A DNA stretch of 64,000 nucleotides from Pseudoscleropodium purum (Eukaryota; Streptophyta; Bryopsida; Hypnales; Brachytheciaceae), in NCBI GenBank assembly GCA_963969395.1, contig OZ017801.1, positions 5,644,501 to 5,708,500 on the forward strand, read 5' to 3'. Below, piece by piece: positions 37,841 through 48,116 of this stretch; positions within the stretch are counted from its first letter, which is position 1; each line of letters opens with the position of its first letter. The notes under the pieces were generated by a model. The model made no database searches and was not told the DNA's origin. It saw only the letters and a list, made by a program, of their open reading frames with translations. A program made the position numbers and the translations under genes.

Positions 37841-38490
37841 ACCACTAGCTACAAACACAAGCTAAACAAATGAAGTAGGATGCCCATAAGACCATCATGA
37901 GGACCATCCTTTGTAGTCCTTCCAATGGTAGCTTGGAGGGCCAATTTGAAGATCTAACAAGTTTTGCTAAGAAATGAAATCCCTTGCCCCTCACTAATAA
38001 GCGCACCACTAATGTGGGACCACATAATTTAGGTGATTGCCAAGCTATATAGGTTGTCACTTTAGTGAATCCTTCAAAACGAAAATGATTGGGCAAAATA
38101 TTGTCACTATTGTTGTTTGATTCTCTCATTTCCTATAGAATTGGTCTTCTTCCCTTCCTCTATTTCCATACCACCAGCTACAAATACAAGCTAAATAAAT
38201 GAAGTAGGACATCTATAATACCATTCTTAGGACCATCCCTTATAGCCCCTCCAATGATTGCCTAGAAGGCCAATTTGAAGATCTGACAAGTTTTGCCAAG
38301 AAATGAAATCCCTTGCCCCTTGCTAATAGGCACACCACTAATGTGGGACCACATAATTCATATGATTGTTCGGCTCCTACTTTGATGAATCCTTCAAAAC
38401 AAATATAATTGGACAAAATATTGTCACGATTGTACTTTGACTCTCTCATTTCCTTGTAGAATTGGTCTTCTTCCCTTCCTCCATTTCCAT
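37841..38490. repeat. Tandem duplication, two copies, period 329 bp
   Basis: The copies start at 37841 and 38170 with ACCACTAGCTACAAACACAAG and ACCACCAGCTACAAATACAAG. They share CCAATTTGAAGATCT, GAAATGAAATCCCTTGCCCC, CACTAATGTGGGACCACATA and GAATTGGTCTTCTTCCCTTC. On the minus strand both copies read a similar peptide (GPTLVVxLLxRGKGFHFLAK), but the frames are short and unrecognised. Confidence 0.85.
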
Positions 38491-38635
38491 TTGCTAGTAG
38501 AATGAGGTATCGCAACCTCAAACTACACACACAAGGTTTCTCATCCATGCCTCAAACACTTAGTTTTGCCCATTTGGAGGGCCCGGCAAAATTTCAAGGA
38601 CCGTAGGAGATGCTCTTCCACGGCATTGTTGTTCC

Positions 38636-39105
38636 GGAATGAAACAAGCTCCCTGACTTTCTGATCACAAATGGATATTCGTTTCGTTGGGCTGAATCCA
38701 ATGCTTGAATAGGAATCGATTGAGATGAAGAACAAGTTCAGGACGGAATGAAACAAGCGCGCGCCTTAACTTTCTGATCACAAATGGATATTCTTTTTTT
38801 GCGTTTTAAAAAAAATTTAATCCAATGCTTTAAGAAATCAATTGAAATGAAGAACAAAGTTCAGGACGGAATGAAACAAGCTCCCTGACTTTCTTATCAC
38901 GGATGCCGGATATTCTTTTCTTTTCTTCCGTTTTCTTCTTCTTTTGAATCCAATGCTTGAATGGGAATCAATTGCGATGAAGAACAAGTTCCGGACGGAC
39001 GGAACGAAACAAGCGCTCTGACTTTCTGATCACAAATGGATATTCTTTTGCGGTTTTTTTTTTATGAATCCAATGCTTGAATAAGAATTCATTGCGACGC
39101 ACAAT
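38636..39105. repeat. Four tandem copies of a 109-133 bp unit
   Basis: The units start at 38636, 38745, 38868 and 39001, with GGAATGAAACAAGC or GGAACGAAACAAGC. They carry TGACTTTCTGATCACAAATGG (or variants), GATATTC, AATCCAATGCTT, a GAATC-type motif, ATTGA/CGATGAAGAACAAGTTC and GGAC. Spacing grows through the middle copies because of T-rich insertions. Confidence 0.85.
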
Positions 39106-39272
39106 GCCAGATTGCAAGATTGCCAGATTGGGTGGAGGGAGAAACCCATCCTGTTGGAGATTTGGACCCATGGATTCTGGAAGGTATCATCGCTCCCCCC
39201 AATCCTCCGTTTGTCAAGAATGTTTTATATAATAACAAGTGTATATATATGTAAGTGAAGTACTAGGGGGAA

Positions 39273-39506
39273 GTCCGTCCGTCCGTCCGTCTGTCCGTCC
39301 GTTTGTCCGTCCGTGAGTCAGTGTCTCCTGCTCACTACTGAGTCGTCCCTGCTGCCTATCCCCGTTTCTCTGCGACGGAAGTGGAATGAAATGAAGAGAT
39401 TCCTGTGCTCCTGTAGCAACTCGAAGTCAAAGTACACGATGGGACGGAATTATTCAGCCTGCCTAGCCTGGTGGAGAGAGAGAGAGAGAGACGGACGGAC
39501 GGACGG
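39273..39506. repeat. GTCC and GGAC microsatellites in inverted arrangement
   Basis: A (GTCC)n-type run at 39273-39314 is followed 176 bp later by an AG run and (ACGG)4 at 39475-39506. The two tetranucleotide arrays are reverse complements, so single strands could pair. The open frame that spans them (39313-39588) is unrecognised. Confidence 0.7.
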
Positions 39507-40009
39507 ATATGTCCTTCTGCAGATGAGCCTGAGTCGCTGGTATGGGTCACACTGCGGGTGCATTGTCAAACAGCGGCTGCGTTTATAGCAGCTGCTTCTT
39601 TGGTTCCCTGACTGACTCAAAGCGGAGGCTTTTGCATACCAATAACTAGCGATGACAGGCGGAATGATCATGCCCAAGGGCAAGGGAACTGGGGTGGGAA
39701 GTGGGAAGGGAAGGGCTCCGTCAGGGCGGAATTGGACGAGAGTAAAAAGCAGTGGTGACAGGACTTTCAGACACTGAGACTTTTCCAGTTATCCATCCAT
39801 ATCTTTTAAGCTAGGTTGTATGACACATTTCATTACTTTCGAACTTTTGAATATCTAAGAATTCATAATGGTCATCTGGAGAAAAAAAAACTAACCATCG
39901 GGAGATAATACAAAACATTAGGAGATTTGCTAATGTTATCATCGAGAGATCTCCCAAGGTTTTGTTCAAAATTCACTAAATAGTCCAAAAGTAGTTAAAT
40001 GTCGCATTT

Positions 40010-40235
40010 ATTTGTTTTGTTTTGTTTGTTTTGTTGAGATCTCTTGGACCTTAAGTTCTTGACTGCACTCTTGGTATGGTCAAAAAGTCCTTAGCTAGGA
40101 GGTTGAATGGGCTTTGTTTTGTGGCGTTTGAATGCATAGTGTGAAAGTTATTGAATTTCAAAGTTATTATGAATTAAAAAATTAAAAAATTATGTTTACT
40201 TTTATTTTGACTCATGTAAAAGCTCAAGGCACACT
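40010..40235 (+). repeat. Dispersed repeat family F, copy 4
   Basis: TTTTGTTTTGTTTGTTTTGTTG, AAAAAGTCCTTAGCTAGGAGG, GTGTGAAAGTTATTGAATTTC and TTTATTTTGACTCATG correspond in order to copies 1 and 2. Confidence 0.55.
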
Positions 40236-43200
40236 AGTTTTTGATGAAATGACGCAATTCTAGACTCTATTAGATTAATATTCAACAAGGTAAAAATGAC
40301 TCCCCTTTACTTTTATTTTAAAAAAAAGAAAAAAAAAAGGAAGGCAAAGTATGTGACAAATTGTCAAATGTTGAGAATTCAACAAACAAGCAAATTGGAG
40401 AAGATTCACCAATGTCATGCAGTCAAGGAGTTGATGTATCTACTACACTAAAGAAGAGCATCTAATACTAGTTTTAAGAGATTTTCTTCACAAGTTTTTT
40501 CTTGAATGTTAGTGAATAAGTTTTCATTTATTTACAAAACCCTAAATGAATACACCCTACCAAATTGCCACCCAAAATCATTACAAATTCTTATAAAAAT
40601 GAGCATAAAGGTAAAAGAAAAAAATAGTGTAGGGCAACCTAATGAGCTTAAGTAATGGATGTACACTCAACCTTCTATAATGATATTAGTTGGGGCGAAC
40701 AAATGAATTTGTAAGTATATTGTCACTAGTAGAAACTTGGTCTTAGAGCAACGGAACTTGGTGCCTATACAAGCCTCTAGCACCAAACTTTTGTGCTTTA
40801 GGACTTTGTTTTTCACCAAATTGGATTTATATTATAGCCAAGACTTGTTGGGTGGAGAGCTTCAACTATGGATGAAAAAATAGCATGGCTACCTATGTGT
40901 CAACACTTTTTGAATGGCCTCAACCCCCAAACAAGAAACTTGGCCTCCAAAGAACTCCAACTTCATTTATTGTCTTTTAATCTTGGCATATCTCAATCAT
41001 GTGATTGAAGGCTTCCTTTACTTCAAATAATATTAGCTAGCTCTTTGCCTCTACTTCTTTCACATTGCAAAATTCTCCTCTTGGTGAAGTTGTTCAATAG
41101 ACTTCAATTTGTGAAGTTGTTGGGAAGGCTTCTCTGCTTCATGTTTACACTATAATTAGTCAAGACTTCTTATGGCATTATTTTATTGTCTTTTTTTATA
41201 TTCTCCAGCATCCCACTAATTGCCTCAAATAACCATGTCTTGGCCAAAACTTCTTTACTTATGACTCCACTTCTCCACCATAGTGTAAAGCGGCCCCAAT
41301 AATAGTGTTTGCATATGCTCATGACTTAACATGTAGAAGTTGCCCAATCAAAATATCAAATATAAATACAACATGACAAACTACTAACGTTGTAACGTTC
41401 TAGAACTTCAAGGCAAGGAACTTTTGTTTTCCATGAATCAAGGCTCTTTTTATTGTAGAAAATTTTGAATGCAAGACATTGTAAGACAAAATATCAATTC
41501 TTTCTATAATGATATCATAGAAGGTCTCCACCTTCCCATTCAAGAATGTCATGTAAGGAATGTGCACTTGCTAAATGTTGAATTAGAAGGAGTTGCAGTA
41601 TACCGGCTTCAAAATAGAGTAACCTTGACGTAAAAGTGTCCAATCAAATGTGTACACAGCATGGCAGTCTCCAAGAATCAGGGAATGTTCAATCGCAGAG
41701 CGTCGGTCTCGTTAGAGACGGAGTGTGTGTGTGTGTGTGGATCGTAGCTGAGTGAGTTCCGAACCACAGTAACTTTCAGAAAAATTCGCTTTGCCTACTC
41801 AAATTCATGCTCACAAACTATACTTGGGGTCAAAGGTGAAACGAAATAAATGGCGACCGTCACTTGAAAAGCTCGATCCCAAGTCCACCAACAAAACTTG
41901 CTTCAAATAGTCAGGGCCCAGAATAAGTTATAACAGCGCAAAGCAGCAGCCCACACAGACAGCAGGTCGGACAGATGTTGGAAAGGAAAGGAAAGGAAAG
42001 GACAGGAGCCAATGAGTCCTTTACAGTGTCGCAAATGGAACTGAAAGCCAGCAGGGAGCAACTGATCGAACTGAAAGCCAGTGCGCGTCGGGCGTCTTGG
42101 AAAATGGAAACCCCCAAAATTAAATTGGAAAGAAAGCCAGGTGATAGCTCAAATGATGCAGCCCCTGTGACCACATCATGAGAGCGAGTGCGAGTATAAG
42201 TTAGAGATTGGGGTGGTGGTGGTGGTATGGCGAGAAGGGGGCGCAATATTAAGCCCAGACAGCGGCATACCAATGTCAGCGGCAGGCTCTGTTCCGAAGT
42301 AATGAGCACTGCCGGCGTCACGAACGGCAGGGAACGCTTGGGGCCGTCTGCGGCAGGGATTCCTGCGGCAGGTCAGTCACAGGGAGCTAGAGACTGCCTG
42401 GGGCTTTGCAGTCTGCACCCAAAAGTTCCCTGGATAGAAGGTGACGAAGTGGTTCCCCAACACGGAGCTAGTCCAATGTTTGTAGCAATGGAGGAACACC
42501 CCTGAAGAACTCGTACATCAGATAGGATTTGAGTCCTGTGCATCTGGTTCTCGATTCTGCGCCTGAAAATGGTCCTTATTCCGCAAGAACATCACATGCT
42601 TGGGATAGTCTGAATAGCGAAGGACTAGAAGAACAGTAAATATTACGCCGCTTGTACTGGTGCTGCAGTGAAAATGCAAGTTCACCTCCACGAGTTTCAA
42701 TTCCGAAACAAGGGAACTTCAAACAGGGGAGCTTCAAGTGGTCACTAATGGCTGGAAGTCTGGAACATAACATGCGTTCAAAAAAATGTGATAACCGATG
42801 CTTGATTGCACATGCAAAACCGCAAAAGTATCAGCATGAGTTTTCGAATAGGTGGTGATGGTTGCAAGTCTCAACCATCTGTCTTGCCTAGATTGACTGC
42901 CCACAACACCTTGATGGACATATTACATTAGGCCTACTTGCTCTAACCATTGCACCTGCGACTGACTCAAAAAGCTAAGCCACTCAAAAAAAAACCAAAA
43001 AAGAAAAAGAAAAAGTTAGGGTAATTACGAAGGATTAAATTGTTGCTCATGCATATAACCACCAATTCAGAGCTCTCTGCACTCCCCGTGGACATGACAT
43101 AAATTTGGCTACATACATACACAGCAGACAATGACATACATAATCGGGTCACTCCAAACCAGAAATTTACAAATGATATTTGTATATTATAGTAGAGACA

Positions 43201-43655
43201 TACAAGTGTTCAGGATGAAGCAAACGATCTGCCTGCACTTGGCCAGAAGAAAAAGAATCCAGTAGTCTGCATAAAAATCCCTGGATGAATTGGATCTCAA
43301 TATCATCACCATGCCATCACACAGTCGGTAAGCTCACGCCACGAGGCAAATCACGCCTCGTGACGGCCAACTCGCATGTGGACGATTGGTCCTGTAATCA
43401 CCCCAAATTCAGACCTCCATGCCCCAGTTTCTGCACCCCTTTTGCATATCACTGAACACTCAAAAAGCACATATACCACACTCCAACTTGATACAATCCG
43501 CAGAGCCGAGATACGCCACAAAATGTCCACATCGAATGGACGCTAAAACCAGACTCCAAAACTACATGTATGTGATCATTAAACCTGTGCACATAACTAT
43601 ACTAGGTGTACACGATTGATATGTATGTATGTAAAGTTTTGCTGGATCCATGATT
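40236..43655. other. Intergenic DNA and bHLH 3' flank, no further gene supported
   Basis: 40236-41600 is AT-rich without features. 41650-42860 is GC-richer, with a TG run (about 41727-41738), a GGAAA run (about 41976-42000) and a 92-codon ATG frame at 42227-42505 (+) without known domain. 42860-43655 probably includes the 3' UTR of the bHLH gene on the minus strand. Confidence 0.4.
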
Positions 43656-45326
43656 TCAAACAATCACCTGTCCGGTGGTGGTGTCCACGAACTCCTTCCA
43701 CTTCTCGCACTTGACTTCCGCGAGCGAATCTTTCCCATTGTAAAGGTCCCACACCTTGTGCTGCAAGAAGCGCACGTACTCGAACGTCTGGCTGAGCATG
43801 TGCACCGTGTCCAGACGCTCCCCATTGGGCACCAGGCTCTGCAACACGCGAATGCGGTCCGTGAACTTCTCCCGCCGTGTGCGCGCCGCGATGCTCTGCG
43901 GATCCGTGGCGGTCCCGTGGCGACGCCGCTGCTTGGGCGCTGGCGCATTTAGAGTTGGCGACGTCGTCGACGTCGGAACTGTGTACGCCGACCGAAACTC
44001 GTTGTTCTGATTGTTGCTGTAAAGAAGCGCGCTCAACGCGGCGGCGTCGAACTTGTCCGCGTTCGCCGCGCCGCCGCCGTGGATGCGCAATGGCAGGGAG
44101 AGGGGCGCTGCTGCAGGCTCAGACTTCTCGCTCCCGCTTTGCATGGTCGCGAACGAGCGCTTGTGGGTGGTGCTGCTAGTGGCGGTGGCGGTGGTGCTCG
44201 AGAATTCAGAAATCAGCTTCGACGACGCGAACAAGTGCGGGTCCAGAGGCGTGGTGGGCGAGCTCGGCGAAGACTTCTCGGATCCATGCGGATTCGAGAA
44301 CTTCGGGGGGGAGGTCCCCATCCAAGGCTCGTCCGACCAGCGTAGACGCGGGTGATGATCTGAGTTCGCATTGAAAGGGACGCCTCGTGCTGGAATTGCG
44401 AGGTGCGTGGGTTTGCTAGACGTCGCCGCGAGCGGCTTCTGCTCCGCTTCGGCTTCCACGCCAGTGAAGAATGACTGGCAGAAATCGGGAGCTCCCGGGG
44501 CGATCGTCGACGACAACCGCGCGGCTCGGGGTCCCTGATTAGTGGCCACCAGGGGGTTGTCCAATTCGAAGGCGAGCGCCCCGCAGGCGCTTGTGTCCGC
44601 TGTATCGTCCAGCATTGGCTCGAATCGGAACTCGGGGAGAGGCTCCCCCGTCCAGAAGTCGTCCACGCAATTGACGATCGCATCGCGTTCTTCCATGCTG
44701 CCGTAGCTCAGGCTATCAGTGCTGAGGTAGTGGTCGGACAGCTGGGATTGGGTCAGAACCACCCTCGACTCGGAGAAAGCAGCAGCGCTGCCAGGTGAGA
44801 GCTTGTTGTTGCTTCCCGAGTCAGAGGGGCGCGTTGGACAGACCGTCGCCGGTGATCCAACGCAAAAACTTGGAGTACTGCATGAGCCGGTGTTGTTGAT
44901 GGACTCAAACGAGGGGTTGCGAGCGAGGCTCGCGGCTGTTCCTGGGGCCAAGGCCGAAGCCCCGGCACGCCCAGTCGCCACAGCAGCAGCTGCTGGACTA
45001 CTCTGCTGCTGGTGCATCAAGTAGTTGCTCACAAACGAGGTCAAAATGCCGGAGTCGACATTCTGCTGGGGATGGGGCTGCACCCTGCCGCCGGGGTGAG
45101 CACCCTGGACATTGTGCAGCCCCTTCGAGAACCCTCCCACGCCGGGGCTCGTCCATGACGTCGGGAGCAAAGCCCCACTCCTTGCAACATCGCCGAAGGA
45201 GCTTCCGTTCGGCAAAGAATCGCCGCTCTCCCGCCCAACCCCGGGACTCCACCTCCATCTGCTGTGCGACGACGCTCTCAGCCCTGGCTCCTTTCCTAGT
45301 AAACAATCCTCAACTCGCGCCACCAT
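43656..45326 (-). CDS. bHLH transcription factor, subfamily VIII type, 556 aa
   Basis: This is a nuclear DNA-binding regulator. The single open frame has the bHLH near its C-terminus (about residues 470-530): DPQSIAARTRREKF, then RIRVLQSLVPNGERLDTV, then MLSQTFEYVRFLQHKVWDL. A basic run, KQRRRH, precedes it and may serve as nuclear signal. At the three E-box-contact positions the usual H-E-R is Q-A-R, as in the HECATE/INDEHISCENT/RSL-type subfamily VIII proteins. The first 460 residues are low-complexity, Ser/Ala/Pro-rich and have no known domain. The C-terminus is EFVDTTTGQVIV. The coding strand has GGACAG|GTGATT just before the stop, a usable splice donor, so the last residues might come from another exon. 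The leader has a TATA-like box and upstream ORFs. Class is certain; subfamily probable. Confidence 0.9.
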   Translation of the reverse strand: MVARVEDCLLGKEPGLRASSHSRWRWSPGVGRESGDSLPNGSSFGDVARSGALLPTSWTSPGVGGFSKGLHNVQGAHPGGRVQPHPQQNVDSGILTSFVSNYLMHQQQSSPAAAAVATGRAGASALAPGTAASLARNPSFESINNTGSCSTPSFCVGSPATVCPTRPSDSGSNNKLSPGSAAAFSESRVVLTQSQLSDHYLSTDSLSYGSMEERDAIVNCVDDFWTGEPLPEFRFEPMLDDTADTSACGALAFELDNPLVATNQGPRAARLSSTIAPGAPDFCQSFFTGVEAEAEQKPLAATSSKPTHLAIPARGVPFNANSDHHPRLRWSDEPWMGTSPPKFSNPHGSEKSSPSSPTTPLDPHLFASSKLISEFSSTTATATSSTTHKRSFATMQSGSEKSEPAAAPLSLPLRIHGGGAANADKFDAAALSALLYSNNQNNEFRSAYTVPTSTTSPTLNAPAPKQRRRHGTATDPQSIAARTRREKFTDRIRVLQSLVPNGERLDTVHMLSQTFEYVRFLQHKVWDLYNGKDSLAEVKCEKWKEFVDTTTGQVIV

Positions 45327-45387
45327 CTCTCTCCCTATCCCAAACCCAAACCCAAATTCTCACTCAAATTCCCCCTGCACACAACTC

Positions 45388-45511
45388 TCACTCACCACCG
45401 CTCCACCCACTCGCCACTAACCTCAGCATCCATCCTCACCGCAACACGCAAGAACTAAGCGTAATCGACCCCGTCTTCATGCACCCTCCGAGCACGCAAA
45501 GCGTCTGGCAT
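45388..45511 (-). promoter_or_regulatory. Upstream ORFs in the bHLH leader
   Basis: On the minus strand, ATG at 45511 opens an 18-codon frame ending with TAG at 45455. ATG at 45429 opens a 13-codon frame ending with TGA at 45388. Other ATGs lie farther upstream (for example near 45480 and 45640-45670). If transcription starts near 45720 these would precede the main ATG at 45326 and could lower its translation. This is sequence-based only. Confidence 0.5.
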
Positions 45512-45755
45512 TGGCCCACCCCCCAGGATCCACCCCAAATCCGCAAGCTTCAGCTTCAGCTTAAACCCCCAGCCAGTTCGATCTCCCAACTACACTCCCG
45601 CTGCTGCAACTGAAGAGCCCCCGGGACTAACTTAATAGGAAGCATTGGGGACGCATTGGAGATGCACTACAGAAGTGACGAAGCGAGAGGGAGAGAGACA
45701 AGGAGCCTCGGGTCACAGTGCGAGCAGGCATCGGCAGGCAGTGGGGAATAGAACA

Positions 45756-45769
45756 TTATATAATAAATA
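45756..45769 (-). promoter_or_regulatory. Candidate TATA box of the bHLH gene
   Basis: TTATTTATTATATA on the minus strand lies about 430 bp upstream of the ATG, in GC-rich surroundings. It would predict a 5' UTR near 400 nt. No expression evidence is available. Confidence 0.45.
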
Positions 45770-46357
45770 AAAAGGGGGAAGAAGGCTAGGCACTGCTTCC
45801 CAAGGCAAGGCGCTCGATTTCAATAGCAGTTTACCGCGCCTGGCTGGACCCACCCTCCCCGAGAGAGAGAGCCCCTGTATTGCGCCTCGGGTTCGCGTCC
45901 TCGTGAAGGCGTCCTTCGCAGCAGGTTCGCACCCCCTTCATGCCGTCCGCTGACCTGCGCGCTCGCTCGCTTGCTTACGGATTCCCGGCCCTGGCTGACT
46001 GGGGACGGCCGCGGCCGCGGAGGAGAGTCGCAACGCGGCAGCGGCGGGGCAGCCTCCGATGGCGGAAGGCTCATTAATGAGGATTCCTTCTGCCGCTGAC
46101 TGATTTCGGGGCTGTCGAGGCGTAGAATGGCTCTCATGATCTGAGATTCGCGTGAATGAATCATGCGCGCTTGATCTTCTTCCACGGCAGCGCTCCCCTC
46201 CTTCCCTTTCTCTCTCTCTCTCTCTCCCTGTGAAAGTCTGAATTGATTTCTCTTTCTTTTTTTCTTTTTCCGCTCCCATTGAAATCAATCCCTTGGAATT
46301 GAATTCTCTTTCTTTTTCAATTCTTCTTTTGGCTGCCATTGAAATCCCTCTGAATTC
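45770..46357. other. GC-rich upstream region of the bHLH gene
   Basis: It includes a CT-rich run near 46209-46229 and (G+C)-rich blocks (GGCCGCGGCCGCGG near 46006). Open frames at 45820-46339 on the minus strand are compositional. It is probably promoter or distal leader. Confidence 0.45.
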
Positions 46358-46579
46358 ATGAGGAGCTTCAGCTGCTTCGCCTTCCCCTCCATCAATCGGA
46401 GTATTATATTACGGCGAGCTTCTGCTGGTCTGCGTGGGAGTTTGACAATTGGAGCACATGGGTTGGTTTTTTCCTTGTTTTTGGTTCTGGCTGCACACGG
46501 CCTTCCTGTCGAAACCCCGCTGGGAAGAGTTATTAGGAGAGATGGGCATTATCTGAGGGATCAGGAGGTGGGTGATTAA
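46358..46579 (+). CDS. Possible first exon of a secreted-protein gene, unassigned
   Basis: A 73-codon ATG frame is divergent from the bHLH gene, about 1 kb away. It contains a hydrophobic stretch (LVFSLFLVLAAHG) after a basic N-terminal region, as in a signal peptide or anchor, followed by LPVETPLGRVIRRDGHYLRD. GATCAGGAG|GTGGGT near 46568 could be a splice donor. I cannot identify the family or a convincing following exon; the relic at 47724 is the only candidate. It may be a chance frame. Confidence 0.25.
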   Translation: MRSFSCFAFPSINRSIILRRASAGLRGSLTIGAHGLVFSLFLVLAAHGLPVETPLGRVIRRDGHYLRDQEVGD

Positions 46580-47723
46580 CCCGGAATCTTTCTGAAATTT
46601 TCGTACATTTTTTGCTTATTATATGTTGGTAGAATGACAATATTTTAGTTACAAATGTGTACGAAAAGAGAGGTGTGAAGTACTTTGTTCACCATCGGTG
46701 GAGCGCTTAGGAAGGGGGATCCCGGAAGTACGTGGCGCTTTCAATCAATCAATCATCTAGGTAATCAGTCAAAAAAATTATTAGATTTATGGATGAATAG
46801 GTGCATTTTTTTTATTTTTTTTCCATTGATTCTATAAAAGTCAATTCAACTTTAGAGACACTTTTAGTCCTTGGCGTCCTCACCATATTAATTTTTTAAT
46901 CTCCTTCTTACAAGGGTTGTCATGTCTACACATAGTGATCTAAATTAGCTGCCAAATACCATATGCTACAAATATTTTTGACCCTTGCATGACTAATTTG
47001 ACCAGTTCTATGAATCGTCTTCTATTCATTTTCTCTAGTATAAAGGTGGTCTTAGGATACCAAACTACATTGTAAAGAGTATCATTCCAAAAGCATGTAT
47101 AGACCTTTGGAACTTGGACCTCACATTATTAGTAGTTTGATGCTTCAAGATTTCCTTTTTACAACTACTCCTTTGTCAATACATACCACATCTTTACTAA
47201 ACTGAAACCAAGTTATTTAGTATAGGTGAATGAGTAGGCAACATGAGAATCAAGATGCCCAATCTAACAACACATCATTGCACACCACAAATTATGCTAC
47301 AATGCTAAACTTAAAACAAATGTTGAATAGTATACTCTTGTGATAAATAGTTTAGACTTAACTAAGTTACCTGATTTTGGTGTAATAGTCTAAATTAAGC
47401 TGCAATATCACATGTAATGAACAATTGTGCGCTGGTTACCTTCTATCTCTCTCAACTGCAGCGTTGATTATCACACCGTCATAGATCTTTCTTTACTCCG
47501 GGTGTGAACAATTGACTTTTGAGTTGCAATACAATCTGCAACTGACTTTGAACTCTTACTAATTCTGCACTTGTTATTTTTTACATTTGATTCTCAGATT
47601 ACAGACAAATCCCGGCAGTAAAAATTAGAACGAACTGGAGCCTGCTGTCTGTCGGATTCTGCGCATAATCATTTGAACCATTTTGGTTAGTTTCAAGTTT
47701 TGCTTGTCAACAGCGGCTATTGA
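46580..47723. other. AT-rich spacer, no gene supported
   Basis: Near 46786 is a short motif (TTTATGGATGAATAGGTGCA) resembling ones at 12610 and 49015. Otherwise nothing was recognised. Confidence 0.45.
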
Positions 47724-47963
47724 TACATAGGAAGGCTTCTGGAATGCAGGAAGTATGCTTATGCTTGGTTTGACCCTCGTGGGGGGGGAGCTGCTGTCTT
47801 TGGAAGCCGGATAAAATGCCTCAATGTGCATTCAGCACAGACGGACTTTGAGTTGTTCCAGGGATCTTCTCACAAGAATATGTTCTTCAAGGACATTTTC
47901 GGAAGTCAATTGAGTGACCCGATTGGTTCAAACTTGGAGAGTTTGGGTCAACCTTCAATCTAG
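47724..47963 (+). pseudogene. Exon-like coding relic, family unknown
   Basis: This frame has no ATG start and is open for 79 codons between TGA (47721) and TAG (47961). Its translation reads like real protein: RKYAYAWFDPRGGGAAVFGS, then RIKCLNVHSAQTDFELFQGS, then SHKNMFFKDIFGSQLSD. A plausible acceptor, TGGAATGCAG, ends at 47749. No donor was identified and the frame runs into a tandem repeat that duplicates its last 75 or so bases. I could not place the family. It could be a broken gene copy or an internal or last exon. Confidence 0.35.
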
Positions 47964-48116
47964 CCCCAAGTATAAACCGGGCTCTAATCCTGAAAGGACA
48001 TTTTCAGAAGTCAATTGAGTGACATGGTTGGTTCAAACTTGGAGAGTTTTGGTCAACTTTCAATCTGGTCCCAAGTATAAGCTAAGCTCTAATCCTTGAA
48101 GGATATTTTCATGCTT
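47889..48116 (+). repeat. 105-bp tandem repeat, 2.2 copies
   Basis: The copies start at 47889, 47994 and 48099 (partial) with AAGGACATTTTC or AAGGATATTTTC. They share AGTCAATTGAGTGAC, GGTTCAAACTTGGAGAGTTT and CCCAAGTATAA. The period of 105 bp is exactly 35 codons, so the coding relic's frame is kept, although it is stopped by TAG in copy 1. Confidence 0.85.

Noticed and set aside
10712..43655. LTR retrotransposon or autonomous DNA transposon in the gene-poor interval
   Set aside because: No reverse transcriptase, integrase or transposase frame and no matched long terminal direct repeats were seen.
43664..45306. Open frames of 65-156 codons overlapping the bHLH gene on both strands
   Set aside because: They are in other frames of a GC-rich coding sequence and have no domain of their own.
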